Origin: UBA7985 sp049612785
GTDB taxonomy: Bacteria; Pseudomonadota; Alphaproteobacteria; UBA7985
Assembly (NCBI GenBank): GCA_049612785.1
Contig: JBMZBW010000069.1
Coordinates: forward strand, 1-14,255
Direction of reading: 5' to 3'
Length of the DNA: 14,255 nt
Positions within the stretch are counted from its first letter, which is position 1; every line of letters starts with the position of its first letter. A program made the translations under genes and the position numbers. Shown here in pieces: positions 1-7,363 of the stretch. The notes below the pieces were generated by a model. It was given only the letters and a program-made list of their open reading frames with translations, was not told the DNA's origin and made no database searches.

Positions 1-1
1 A

Positions 2-379
2 ATGACTCCGGCAGGTCTGGTTTTAGCATCCAGTGCGTCCGCTCCTTCGGCTCCTTCAGCTCCTTCGGCACCGTCGGCGCCCTCCGCACCCTCCGCACCC
101 TCCGCTCCATCTGCACCATCTGCCCCTTCATTGCCGTCTGCCCCGTCGAATGCATCCGCTGTTTCGTTTGCATCCATTCCTTCCTCTGCGTCATTGGCGT
201 CAGCGCCTTCATCTGCGTCCCAGCCAAGCGGACCCGAAGCAAGCTTGGATGAAACTCTACCCGTCACAGAGGAAAACACCGTGAGCTTGGTTCAATCAAT
301 CGAGGGCGCGCTGGAGAGTGATGGTCTGGTTCGGGTGGATCCGACCAATCTGTCCTCCATCCTCGCCCAATTCAATTAG
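2..379 (+). CDS. Ala-Pro-Ser repeat protein, C-terminal part (probably 5'-partial)
   Basis: The reading frame is open from the window edge to TAA at 377-379. The ATG at base 2 may be an internal methionine, because no ribosome binding site can be seen. Residues 14-49 are twelve nearly perfect A-P-S triplets, one of them L-P-S, followed by a Ser/Ala/Pro-rich stretch to about residue 78. The C-terminal 45 residues are ordinary in composition, acidic and end in ILAQFN. The repeat codons vary synonymously (GCT/GCA/GCG/GCC, CCT/CCG/CCC/CCA), which suggests the protein repeat is maintained rather than freshly expanded. Such stretches usually act as extended linkers in envelope or secreted proteins, but no domain is recognisable and the function is unknown. 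The stop lies 17 bases before the next gene, so the two may be co-transcribed. Confidence 0.6.
   Translation: MTPAGLVLASSASAPSAPSAPSAPSAPSAPSAPSAPSAPSAPSLPSAPSNASAVSFASIPSSASLASAPSSASQPSGPEASLDETLPVTEENTVSLVQSIEGALESDGLVRVDPTNLSSILAQFN
41..148 (+). repeat. 9-bp coding repeat (GCN-CCN-TCN)x12
   Basis: Twelve tandem 9-base units encode Ala-Pro-Ser, with the eleventh unit encoding Leu-Pro-Ser. The units differ mostly at third codon positions, so this is an old, diverged protein-level repeat and not a recent perfect microsatellite. Confidence 0.9.
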
Positions 380-396
380 TCATTGGGAACCAAGAA

Positions 397-963
397 ATGA
401 GAGTTTTTTTCGCCGTTTTGGGGCTCTTTACCTTCATCGGTTTGGCGTCAAAGAGTGCTGCTGAAACGAATATCGATGAGGTGTTTGCTGCCTGCAAAAC
501 AACTGTGAATGTCGAAGACCAGCAGCTGTGCAAGAGCGCTATTGGGGATTACATCGGCGAGAAACGATCAATGGGTCGTCGCGCTGAACAACTCATGCGC
601 CAACTGGCCAGAGCAGCAAAATACAACCGCGTTGACCCTGGATCCGTTTTGATTGGTCTGGAAGTCGTGCAGAAATCAACATTATCCCGGGCGGCCAAAA
701 GAAGGGCCATCGCCAATGCGGTCCAGTTTGTCGACCTTGAGTCTCAGTTAAGTCCTTCTTTCGACAGCATTCCGGATGCATTGAATCAGGCGCTGGGCAA
801 AGAAATGGACGGTTTCGAATTGGTCACGTCAGAAGGCTCGACCTATTCGATTATTTCGACCTATGCCTCAACCCAAAAGCTGTGCCGGGTTGTTAGCCTG
901 GAAACAAATTTGGCGTTCGCTATTGAAACTTTTTGCAAAGCGAAGGGCGGAGAGTGGCGATAG
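397..963 (+). CDS. small secreted protein of unknown function
   Basis: The gene encodes 188 residues. It starts with a clear Sec signal peptide: MR, a hydrophobic core FFAVLGLFTFIGLA, and a probable cleavage after the S-A-A near residue 22. The mature part contains four cysteines that could form two disulphides in the periplasm, near residues 33, 45, 163 and 180. A basic, helical middle section (GRRAEQLMRQLARAAK) follows the first pair. The C-terminus, C-R-V-V ... F-C-K-A-K-G-G-E-W-R, has the spacing of the paired-cysteine tail (C...C-x-x-x-x-G-x-W) seen in some small outer-membrane surface antigens, but this is only a weak resemblance. There is no transmembrane segment after the signal and no catalytic motif. 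The gene begins 17 bases after the APS-repeat gene, so it probably shares its transcript. The ribosome binding site is weak. Confidence 0.7.
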   Translation: MRVFFAVLGLFTFIGLASKSAAETNIDEVFAACKTTVNVEDQQLCKSAIGDYIGEKRSMGRRAEQLMRQLARAAKYNRVDPGSVLIGLEVVQKSTLSRAAKRRAIANAVQFVDLESQLSPSFDSIPDALNQALGKEMDGFELVTSEGSTYSIISTYASTQKLCRVVSLETNLAFAIETFCKAKGGEWR

Positions 964-1180
964 CAATCTGAGCTTGTGCCGCGTGCCTATTAGTTTCGCT
1001 GTCTGACGATCCTCTGGCCTCTGTCTTCGGAGGGCGAGGGCTGCAGTTTCATTGGCTTGTACCAACGTTCATCTAGTCGAGAAATAGCAATAAAATCAGA
1101 ATGATAACAGCAAGCTGTGTCTTTAGGTTGTATGGCGTTTCCAAAAATGTGGGTACTAGAAGCAAATTGGACCTCGGGCT

Positions 1181-2197
1181 ATGCCCCGACTGACGAAGAG
1201 CCTAATTGACCGCCTGGAGCTTGGCGATAAGGACCTCTTCCACTTCTGTTCTGAGCTTCGAGGGTTCGGGCTCAAGGTTACGCCGAAGGGCCGGAAAACC
1301 TTTATCGTCACTTATCGTGTTGGTCGCGGACGTAACGCTCAAAAGCCCAGAGAGACGATTGGACGATACGGCAGCCCGTGGACCGTCGATCAAGCCCGTG
1401 ACGAGGCCAAGCGGATCCTTGCTTTAGCCGCCAGGGGTGAGGACCCACGAGAACAGAGACGAAAGTCTGCTCGAATGCCAACAATTGCGGAACTGTGCGA
1501 TCTGTATCTCGATCAAGGTGTATCGACAAAAAAAACCAGTACGATCGCTACAGATGTTGGGCGCATTCAGAGACATATCAAACCGCTCCTAGGACACGTT
1601 CGCGTTGATCAGCTCACGTGTGGCACTGCGCAGCAATTCCTAAACGACGTCGCTTCAGGGAAGACGGCGAAAGTTGAAAAAACCGGCAAGTTTGGGGTCG
1701 CGCGGATTACGGGGGGCAAATGGACAGCAACTCGCACACTAGGTTTGCTTGGCGGGATCATGAGCTTTGCGGTTGATCAGGGGTACATCGAAACAAATCC
1801 GGTCACCGGCGTTAAGCGGTTCAAGGATAAAGCCAAAGAACGGTACCTCACGGAAAACGAAACAAGGCGCCTAGGAGAGGCCCTGGCAAATGCCGAAACT
1901 GACGGTACGAACCTCAAGGGCATACAGATCATTCGGCTACTAATGCTTACTGGCTGTCGCCGCGGAGAAATCGAAAAGTTAAAGTGGTCTGAAGTCGATC
2001 TCAACCGAGGGTGGCTGAGACTCAGTGACACGAAGGAAGGTGAGAGCCTTAGGCCCCCAAGTAACGCGGCTGCCGGCGTACTTGAACAAGTAGAGCGCGC
2101 GACTTCTGTGTCGCCACCCGACTGGGCCGGACCATGGTTCAGAAACTCATCAACGAAGGTCAGATCCGCTCCGTCAAAATCGGTAGCCGCAGGTTGA
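1181..2197 (+). pseudogene. tyrosine recombinase (phage/island integrase), C-terminally truncated
   Basis: Residues 1-90 match the N-terminal arm-binding domain of P4-type integrases (LTKSLIDRL, FGLKVTPKGRKTFIVTYR, then TVDQARDEAKRILA). Residues about 100-205 are the SAM-like core-binding domain, ending with G-Y-I-E-T-N-P-V. The catalytic domain starts normally: the first catalytic arginine is R260 in LTGCRRGEI and the beta-hairpin lysine is K285 in LSDTKEG. From about residue 308 (base ~2100) integrase similarity stops. The H-x-x-R box, second histidine and nucleophilic tyrosine are absent, and the frame runs about 30 codons through unrelated DNA. Typical family length is about 400 residues, against 338 here. 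The product could not catalyse strand exchange. The frame of the fused DNA belongs to another gene fragment read in a different frame, so this is a deletion junction and not a simple frameshift. Confidence 0.85.
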
Positions 2198-2424
2198 TCG
2201 TGGACACACCGGCTGAGTTTCTGCAGCGCCAAATCCAAGACAACCGGGATGCGGACTACGAGGCGTGGCGGGACTACTGGGCCCGGCTGCATGCCGACAA
2301 AGGCCGGCCAGATAGTTCCGAGGCCGTGCGGCTGTTTCGTGGGCTTGTGGACTTCCTCTGCGATGGTCAGGACGAGATGATCGACACGCTGCTGCACTGG
2401 ATCGGTTTCGAGGCTGACGCGTGA
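2086..2424 (+). pseudogene. excisionase/MerR-like HTH protein, 5'-truncated remnant
   Basis: The frame is open from 2086 to TGA 2422-2424. From about base 2101 it reads like the second half of an excisionase-type winged helix: F-C-V-A-T-R-L-G-R-T, then MVQKLINEGQIRSVKIGSRR. The helix-turn, the G-x-I-x-S-V-K-I-G-S-R-R wing and the following L-I match DNA-binding proteins used as excision or regulatory factors on mobile elements. The N-terminal start of the motif is missing, cut at the junction with the integrase. The ATG at 2134 is preceded only by GGGCCGGACC and is probably internal. The remaining 60 residues (D-x-x-Y-E-A-W-R-D-Y-W and so on) are acidic and helical with no identified domain. 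A short expressed product starting at 2134 cannot be excluded but would lack half of the DNA-binding fold. Confidence 0.6.
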
Positions 2425-2761
2425 CGGGCAGGGCTTGCGTCCTAACGATCCGACGCATCTGACGCGTTCATCGCGGCCACGAAACGCAAGCATTGGCCGT
2501 GACGCTGCCCGCGCTGTTACCCTTGGCTGAAATAGCTCCACCCCGGCGTTCTGGCGCGACGGGGGACTCAACCGTATCCAAGCCGTAAATTCGCGCGCTA
2601 GCTCCGCACCGCCGCATCACCGCACCGCCACAACGACCAACCCCGATCGGCATGACAGGCTGAGCGATGTGTCGAGGTGGGCGTAGCGGGGCGAACCTGC
2701 GGGGTGGATCTTTGAGCGGTGAAGATCGGTTTCGTTCAATCCGAGCGGTGTTATGTGCCCA
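2425..2761. other. gene-free stretch between the mobile-element scar and the regulator genes
   Basis: No frame on either strand has a credible start, ribosome binding site and recognisable protein motif. Short open frames here are low-complexity or Arg/Ala-rich. A 9-bp direct repeat CTGACGCGT occurs at 2414-2422 and 2459-2467. No tRNA, terminator with a T-run or IS end could be recognised. It is probably residual element or degraded DNA downstream of the minus-strand regulator operon. Confidence 0.5.
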
Positions 2762-3766
2762 TTAGTCTGATTGGTTGGCAAAGAAGGCGTCACGGATATC
2801 CTGCGGTGCAATTGTCCTCCATATCGACTGGTACTGCTCCAGCACCGTTGCGCGATTGATCGGGACACCGGGGATCGCGATCCACTCTGGTATTTTGTGG
2901 CCAAGCAGTTGGCTGATGGTGGTTCGGGCTGCTGCGACACCCTGCTTAAACGGGTGCTGGCCCGCGATGCCGACGATCGATCCGCCGCTGGCCAGCGACT
3001 TTGCTGAGAACTTTCCCAGATCAACGGTTGTCATGGGGATCTTAAGCTCGGACAGCTCACTGAGCACGCTCTCTGCTGGCGTGTCCCATACGACAAACAG
3101 GCCGGCCATATCTGAGTGCTCCAGCAGCAGTTGGCGTCCGACAGCCCCGGCATCTTCAACCGTTTCAAAACGCGTTGAGACCAGTTCGATATCCGGTCGG
3201 TTGCGCTCCATCCAGCGCGAAAATGCCAGTTCCCGCTGGTTGGTGGCGAAAAAGTCGGCCTGAAAGCCCAAGAGGCCGACCTTGGTACCTGGCGCGACGA
3301 ATTCGCTTAAGGACTTGGCCGCCATGAGGCCGAGGCCAAAGTTATCAGCAGAGATCAAGCCGCCATAGTCTTTGCCCGGAATCAAAGCCGCTGGTGCGTT
3401 TTCTAGCAACATCAGCTCGATCCCATTGGCACTTAAGTCCTTGTGCGCCTGTGCCACCGGCGCGTTAGCCACGGGAAGTGAAATCAACACCGAGAGTTCT
3501 TGCTTGCTCAGGCGCTCAAGCGCCTCGATCTGGCGGTCAGGCGAGAACTTGCAATCGATGATTTCGGTAACAACGACACCGCTTTCACCAAAGGTGCCAA
3601 TCATTCCGTTGAGCAGTAGCCGTGACCAGTCGCCTTCAAGCGTGTGCATGGCGATGCCGACCCGGAAGTCGCGTTCCTTGGCTCGGCGAATGTCTTCGGG
3701 GAGTAGGACCACGCGTTCTGGCGGTGACGGAGATTCGCCATGAGGCCCAAGACCTGAAATAGACAT
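2762..3766 (-). CDS. cytoplasmic substrate-binding-protein-like protein (periplasmic binding protein fold, no signal peptide)
   Basis: The product has about 334 residues and a periplasmic-binding-protein type I fold, clearly paralogous to the transporter binding protein at 6194-7309. Shared blocks are D-W-S, the V-x-V-x-E/A-x-x-D-x-x-F-x-P-x-R/K-Q repeat, ENAPAALIPGKDY against DNVPANFVAGQDY, SADNFG/SADNYG, DFFATNQR/DFFVTRQR, VVWDTPAESV/AVWDVPAEGV, TTVDLG/TTIDLG and PFKQGV/PFNQGV. Unlike its paralogue it has no signal peptide: the N-terminus is polar (MSISGLGPHGESPSPPERV). It also has no HTH and no membrane segment, so it should be cytoplasmic. I chose ATG 3766 because GAGGAG lies 8 bases upstream. 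ATG 3772 overlaps the regulator stop as ATGA but would sit only 2 bases from that site. It follows the ROK gene directly and is presumably translated from the same mRNA. A role as an intracellular ligand sensor or co-regulator is inference. Confidence 0.8.
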   Translation of the reverse strand: MSISGLGPHGESPSPPERVVLLPEDIRRAKERDFRVGIAMHTLEGDWSRLLLNGMIGTFGESGVVVTEIIDCKFSPDRQIEALERLSKQELSVLISLPVANAPVAQAHKDLSANGIELMLLENAPAALIPGKDYGGLISADNFGLGLMAAKSLSEFVAPGTKVGLLGFQADFFATNQRELAFSRWMERNRPDIELVSTRFETVEDAGAVGRQLLLEHSDMAGLFVVWDTPAESVLSELSELKIPMTTVDLGKFSAKSLASGGSIVGIAGQHPFKQGVAAARTTISQLLGHKIPEWIAIPGVPINRATVLEQYQSIWRTIAPQDIRDAFFANQSD

Positions 3767-3768
3767 TT

Positions 3769-5082
3769 TCATCGCTCCTCTTCGTCTCGGCCTGCGAGTC
3801 TGACTGCAGGGGTGCTGTCAGAGTTATCGGCAAAAATCGGGTGGAGTACCGGCGAACCAAGATCGACCCACTGCCTCAGCGTTTGCAGTTCAAACAGCGT
3901 CTCAACCGCAATTTGTCCTGCACCGATCAATGATGCTGAGCCCCCCATTTGAGAGCGGGTTATATGCAGGTCTCTGGTCGCTAACGGGTGCGCAGCCCGG
4001 TACAGTCTCTCGCGCACTGCTGCCAGCAGAATGTCGTTAGATTGCGCTAGATCGCCAGAAAGGACCACCAGCTCTGGGTTTAGCATATTGGCAAGCGTGG
4101 CGATGGTCTCGCCGATCCGATGGCCACTCTTGCTGATGATGTCGATGCTGGGGATATCACCCATCTGAGCTGATTGGCAGACGTCGTTAACGGTAATGGC
4201 GCCCGTGCGGTCGAATATCTCCCTCAATCTGGGACTAGAGCCAGCCTCCGCCGCCTTTTGACCTTCGCGAAGCACCATTTCGGTTCCAGCCAATCCATCA
4301 AGCGTCCCTACTGGTTCGCCGGCGACGGGCAAATGACCAATCAAACCCACGGCACCAATGGCACCACGATACAATTGCCCGTTGGAAACCAGTCCTGCTC
4401 CGATCTGTCGGCCAAGTTTGACAAACAGCATGTTTTTCACGTCGCCTTCGACCCCACGCGTGTATTCACCCATGGTCATCGTTTCGACGCTTGAGCGCAG
4501 CCAGATGGGTACGCGGTGCGCTTGGAAAAGTGTTTTTAATACGTCCGCATTCACCAGCGTGGGCTCGACAATCTGGTTCTGACCTTCAAACGGAGACGAT
4601 GACAGGCCGATTACTGGCCCTGGCAGAGCGATTGATATGCCCCATATTTCCTGTCCTTCAGGCTGTCGACTCATGGTCCAGTCAATCAGGCGCAGGATGC
4701 GATCCACAATATCGTCTGGTCGCTCCGACAAATCCGCCGTTTCATGGTGCTCGGTCACTAGGTTTCCGTCGAGATCTACCAACCCCGCGCCGATGGAGTT
4801 CGAACCAAGCGTTGCAACGAAGATCAGCGCTCGGTCAGCACAGAACTGAACCAGTCGCGGCGCACGTCCGCGTGTGGATTCTCCTGCATCGTTTTCGTGC
4901 ACAAGGCCCAGTTCGGTCAGGGTCGCCAGCCGGTCGGCAACGATAGCTCTGCCGTATTCGCTGGACTCTTCAATGGCGAGGCGCGTGTTTGCGCGACCGA
5001 GCCGAATCAACGTCAGAATTTCGGCCAGACTGGCTACGACCGACTCCTTGGACCGCACTCTTTGGCGTTTGTTTTTTTGCAC
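3769..5082 (-). CDS. ROK-family transcriptional regulator (non-kinase)
   Basis: The product has 437 residues. Residues about 20-64 form a winged helix (LIRLGRANTRLAIEES, then ADRLATLTELGLV), followed by the R-G-R-A-P-R linker-wing typical of ROK repressors such as NagC, Mlc and XylR. Residues about 85-400 are the ROK actin-like sugar domain: LVDLDGNLV, GISIALPGPV, KLGRQIGAGLVSNGQLYRGA, GLIGHLPV and LNPELVVLSGDLA. Key residues are missing. The kinase N-D-A motif is replaced by RSSVETMTMGE (residues 196-206). The zinc motif C-x-C-G-x-x-G-C after GLIGH is replaced by a cysteine-free stretch (about 255-268), although His250 remains. It therefore should bind DNA and perhaps a sugar ligand, but not phosphorylate it. 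The start is GTG at 5082 with GAGAG just upstream, and no alternative start exists before the upstream in-frame stop. It is divergent from the catabolic operon and probably controls the 5083-5334 region. Confidence 0.87.
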   Translation of the reverse strand: MQKNKRQRVRSKESVVASLAEILTLIRLGRANTRLAIEESSEYGRAIVADRLATLTELGLVHENDAGESTRGRAPRLVQFCADRALIFVATLGSNSIGAGLVDLDGNLVTEHHETADLSERPDDIVDRILRLIDWTMSRQPEGQEIWGISIALPGPVIGLSSSPFEGQNQIVEPTLVNADVLKTLFQAHRVPIWLRSSVETMTMGEYTRGVEGDVKNMLFVKLGRQIGAGLVSNGQLYRGAIGAVGLIGHLPVAGEPVGTLDGLAGTEMVLREGQKAAEAGSSPRLREIFDRTGAITVNDVCQSAQMGDIPSIDIISKSGHRIGETIATLANMLNPELVVLSGDLAQSNDILLAAVRERLYRAAHPLATRDLHITRSQMGGSASLIGAGQIAVETLFELQTLRQWVDLGSPVLHPIFADNSDSTPAVRLAGRDEEER

Positions 5083-5171
5083 CGACTCTCTCGCGTTATT
5101 CGCCGAATCCCGCCCGGCAAGCTCCAGTTGGAATGATCTATCGCGACAATTTCAGCATTTCAAGCTCCTTA

Positions 5172-5234
5172 TTTTGCAGAAAAAATGCAGAAATATTGTA
5201 ATTCTGCACAAAATAGGCTTGCTTTTGCACAAAA
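5172..5234. promoter_or_regulatory. operator-like cluster: four TGCASAAA motifs between divergent operons
   Basis: TGCAGAAA occurs at 5175-5182 and 5186-5193, and TGCACAAA at 5205-5212 and 5226-5233, all on the plus strand. The start-to-start distances of 11, 19 and 21 bases are close to one and two helical turns, so all four face roughly the same side. The middle pair also forms an inverted repeat, TGCAGAA (5186-5192), 9 bases, TTCTGCA (5202-5208). The outermost site is a near-palindrome, TTTTG-CA-CAAAA (5223-5234). ROK repressors bind A/T-flanked palindromes of this sort, so the adjacent ROK protein is the best candidate ligand (inference). Confidence 0.55.
5174..5202 (+). promoter_or_regulatory. 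candidate sigma-70 promoter for the catabolic operon
   Basis: TTGCAG at 5174-5179 (-35-like) and TGTAAT at 5197-5202 (-10-like, one mismatch to TATAAT) are separated by 17 bases. Both elements overlap the TGCASAAA motif cluster, so a bound repressor would cover the promoter. It would give a leader of roughly 125 bases before the first gene. The call is made by eye and other promoters in this AT-rich stretch are possible. Confidence 0.35.
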
Positions 5235-5334
5235 CGACGTTCTATACGCTCCAAAACTGCGAAATGGAGATCTGTCCGAGCTGATGAGAGGAACCAGTTC
5301 AGGCAGCGCTTACGGCAAATTGAGGAGGATGAAG

Positions 5335-6144
5335 ATGAACTGGAAGTTTGCGTATCAAGCTAATTGCTGGGGCGACCTGGGCGGTAACGCAGAGGGTGTG
5401 ACGTCGATCACAAAGCTCCACTACCGCACTTTCGGAGACATGGATCGCGCTTTCGCTGAGATCGCTGCGGCTGGCTACGAAGGGGTCGAACTCTTCGATG
5501 GCAACTTTCTCGACTACTCTGCCTCTGAGATGCGGAAACTGCTGGCCGACAACGGTTTGAGCCTAGTTGCAGCTTATGCTGGTGCCAACTTCATCTTTGA
5601 CGACGTATTGCCCGAAGAGCTGCAGCGCATCGTGCAGTCCGCCGACCGACTTGCGGAATTAGGCGGGGAGCACCTGGTCGTTGGCGGTGGTGCCAAGCGC
5701 TACAACGGCACGGTTGATACCGACTACTACCGCCTCGGCGCAGCGCTCGACCGGGTTAACGACATCGGCAATAGCCGAGGTCTCGAAGCCCACTATCACC
5801 CGCACTTGTCGACCATTGTCGAAGGGCCGGACGATGTCAGCCGGATCTTCAAGCTGACATCGATCAATTTCTGTCCTGACACAGCACACCTGGCGGCAGC
5901 AGGCGGTTCTCCCAGCGATCTGATCCGGGAGCACGCCAGCAGAATCACCTACGTCCACCTCAAAGGGCTACAGCGCGACCCCTTTGCCTTTACGCCGCTG
6001 GATCGGGGTGACGTTCCAACTGACGAAATTCTCACAGCAATGCGTGAGGTCCAATTCTCAGGCTGGGTCTGCACCGAGCTGGATGCCTGGGATGACCCGG
6101 CAGAAGGCGCTCGGCTCAGCATGAGTTATTTGCGGAACCATTGA
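5335..6144 (+). CDS. sugar phosphate isomerase/epimerase-like TIM-barrel protein (AP endonuclease 2 / IolE-like); candidate LgdB-type enzyme
   Basis: The product has 269 residues and is a single xylose-isomerase-like TIM barrel. The family's four metal ligands are visible: E151 in GLEAHYHPH, D182 in CPDTAHLA, H208 in YVHLKG and E248 in CTELD. V-E-L-F-D-G at 51-56 marks an earlier barrel strand. Members of this superfamily (IolE, IolI, DgpBC lyases, LgdB enzymes) isomerise, dehydrate or perform beta-elimination on keto-sugars using a divalent metal. I chose ATG 5335 because GAGGAGG at 5322-5328 is 6 bases upstream; ATG 5329 would abut it. An extension to 5185 would run through the operator region and is unlikely. 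It is the first gene of the plus-strand operon and 49 bases before the binding-protein gene. The exact reaction cannot be read from sequence. A dehydratase or eliminase acting on a 3-keto intermediate is the best-supported guess from context. Confidence 0.8.
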   Translation: MNWKFAYQANCWGDLGGNAEGVTSITKLHYRTFGDMDRAFAEIAAAGYEGVELFDGNFLDYSASEMRKLLADNGLSLVAAYAGANFIFDDVLPEELQRIVQSADRLAELGGEHLVVGGGAKRYNGTVDTDYYRLGAALDRVNDIGNSRGLEAHYHPHLSTIVEGPDDVSRIFKLTSINFCPDTAHLAAAGGSPSDLIREHASRITYVHLKGLQRDPFAFTPLDRGDVPTDEILTAMREVQFSGWVCTELDAWDDPAEGARLSMSYLRNH

Positions 6145-6193
6145 GTTCCGACCAACGGGCGCTTGAGCCCAAAACATTCCTCGGGAGGAAAAC

Positions 6194-7309
6194 ATGAAAA
6201 CGAAGTCTACAATGGCACTCTTTGGTGCTCTCATTACCACGCTGGCCATGAGCGGGACGCTATACGCTGATCCCGCAGAAAAGCTGAGCAGCCTGCAATC
6301 CTCGGTCCTGTCCAAAGGACCAAACGGCGAAGACCCTGCTTCAGCTGCCGATATCACCCTGACGGATGATGAACTGGCCAAGATTAAGGGCATGAACGCC
6401 ACCGCAGCAATTGTGATGCACTACGGCGGCAATGACTGGAGCCAGGCGCAGATCAACGGACTGGAGACCCAGTTTGCTGCCATGGGTATCGACGTTATTG
6501 CGGTAACCGATGCTGGCTTTAAGCCAGAAAAGCAGGTGGCAGATATTGAAACCGTGCTGGCGCAAAAGCCAGATATCATTGTCTCCATTCCAACCGATCC
6601 GGTCGCGACAGCAGGTGCATTCCGCGCAGCGTCTGAGGCCGGGGTACAGCTGGTGTTCATGGACAATGTTCCCGCAAACTTTGTCGCGGGTCAGGACTAT
6701 GTTGCATCTGTCTCTGCGGACAACTACGGCAATGGTGTAGCGGCAGCGCACCTGATGGCTCAGGCCCTCGACGGTGAAGGCGAAATCGGCATCGTGTTCC
6801 ACGCGGCAGACTTCTTCGTCACGCGTCAGCGCTATGACGCCTTCAAATCTACGATCGAAAGCGACTACCCGGGCATCACCATTGTTGCTGAGCAAGGTAT
6901 CGGTGGCCCGGACTTCTCGGGCGATGCTGACAAGGCTGCTTCGGCCATGATCGTATCCAACCGCAACATCGATGGCATCTGGGCAGTCTGGGACGTTCCG
7001 GCAGAGGGTGTGATCGCTGCCGCGCGCTCTGCGGGCAAGGACGATCTGGTCATCACAACGATCGACCTTGGTGAAAACGTTGCAATCTCTATGGCGCGTG
7101 GTGGCTACGTCTACGGCCTGGGGGCACAGCGCCCCTTTAACCAAGGTGTAACCGAAGCCATGCTCGCCGGTTACGGATTGCTGGGCAAGGAAGCGCCGGC
7201 CTTTGTGGCCCTGCCAGCCCTGCCTGTAACCAAGGAGAACCTGCTGGATGCTTGGGAGACGGTCTACAGCGTTGAGGCCACCAAGAACATCAAGAACAGC
7301 ATGAACTAA
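6194..7309 (+). CDS. sugar ABC transporter periplasmic substrate-binding protein (RbsB-like)
   Basis: The product has 371 residues. Residues 1-25 are a Sec signal peptide (MKTKSTMALFGALITTLAMS, cleavage after L-Y-A before DPAEK). The mature protein is a type I periplasmic binding protein with two Rossmann-like lobes: MHYGGNDWSQAQINGLETQF opens lobe one, SADNYGNGVAAAHLM forms the hinge region, and AVWDVPAEGVI, TTIDLG and RPFNQGV contribute ligand-pocket loops in lobe two. GGGAGGA lies 5-6 bases before the ATG. It delivers a sugar or polyol to the RbsA/RbsC-like ATPase and permease encoded downstream. A hairpin with a T-run follows the gene, suggesting it is expressed in excess over the genes after it, as is usual for binding proteins. 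The ligand is unknown from sequence. Its cytoplasmic paralogue is encoded on the minus strand at 2762-3766. Confidence 0.9.
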   Translation: MKTKSTMALFGALITTLAMSGTLYADPAEKLSSLQSSVLSKGPNGEDPASAADITLTDDELAKIKGMNATAAIVMHYGGNDWSQAQINGLETQFAAMGIDVIAVTDAGFKPEKQVADIETVLAQKPDIIVSIPTDPVATAGAFRAASEAGVQLVFMDNVPANFVAGQDYVASVSADNYGNGVAAAHLMAQALDGEGEIGIVFHAADFFVTRQRYDAFKSTIESDYPGITIVAEQGIGGPDFSGDADKAASAMIVSNRNIDGIWAVWDVPAEGVIAAARSAGKDDLVITTIDLGENVAISMARGGYVYGLGAQRPFNQGVTEAMLAGYGLLGKEAPAFVALPALPVTKENLLDAWETVYSVEATKNIKNSMN

Positions 7310-7363
7310 TCCAAGTCTCCCTCCGTAGTTAACCCGCTCTATGCGGCGGGTGACTCACCTGAG

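Noticed and set aside
1..160. CRISPR-like or tandem DNA repeat array
   Set aside because: The periodicity is 9 bases with no spacers and follows A-P-S codons, so it is a coding repeat.
1777..2571. 264-codon open frame on the minus strand across the integrase end and HTH fragment
   Set aside because: It lies antisense to sequence with clear integrase and HTH motifs, has no recognisable domain, and is Arg/Ser/Pro-rich as expected for a shadow frame in GC-rich DNA.
2640..2730. Possible tRNA or attachment site near the integrase scar
   Set aside because: The GC-rich inverted segments here do not form a cloverleaf with a T-loop, and no duplicated attachment core was found.
2617..3024. Minus-strand frame overlapping the end of the binding-protein-like gene
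   Set aside because: It is out of frame with a clearly homologous protein, and its unique part (2617-2761) matches nothing I recognise.
5185..5334. N-terminal extension of the first TIM-barrel gene starting at 5185
   Set aside because: It would overlap the promoter and operator boxes. A strong GAGGAGG sits just before the internal ATG 5335, where the barrel's first strand begins.
6341..7144. 267-codon minus-strand frame inside the binding-protein gene
   Set aside because: It is a shadow of a well-conserved coding sequence. Its composition is Arg/Cys/His-rich with no motif.
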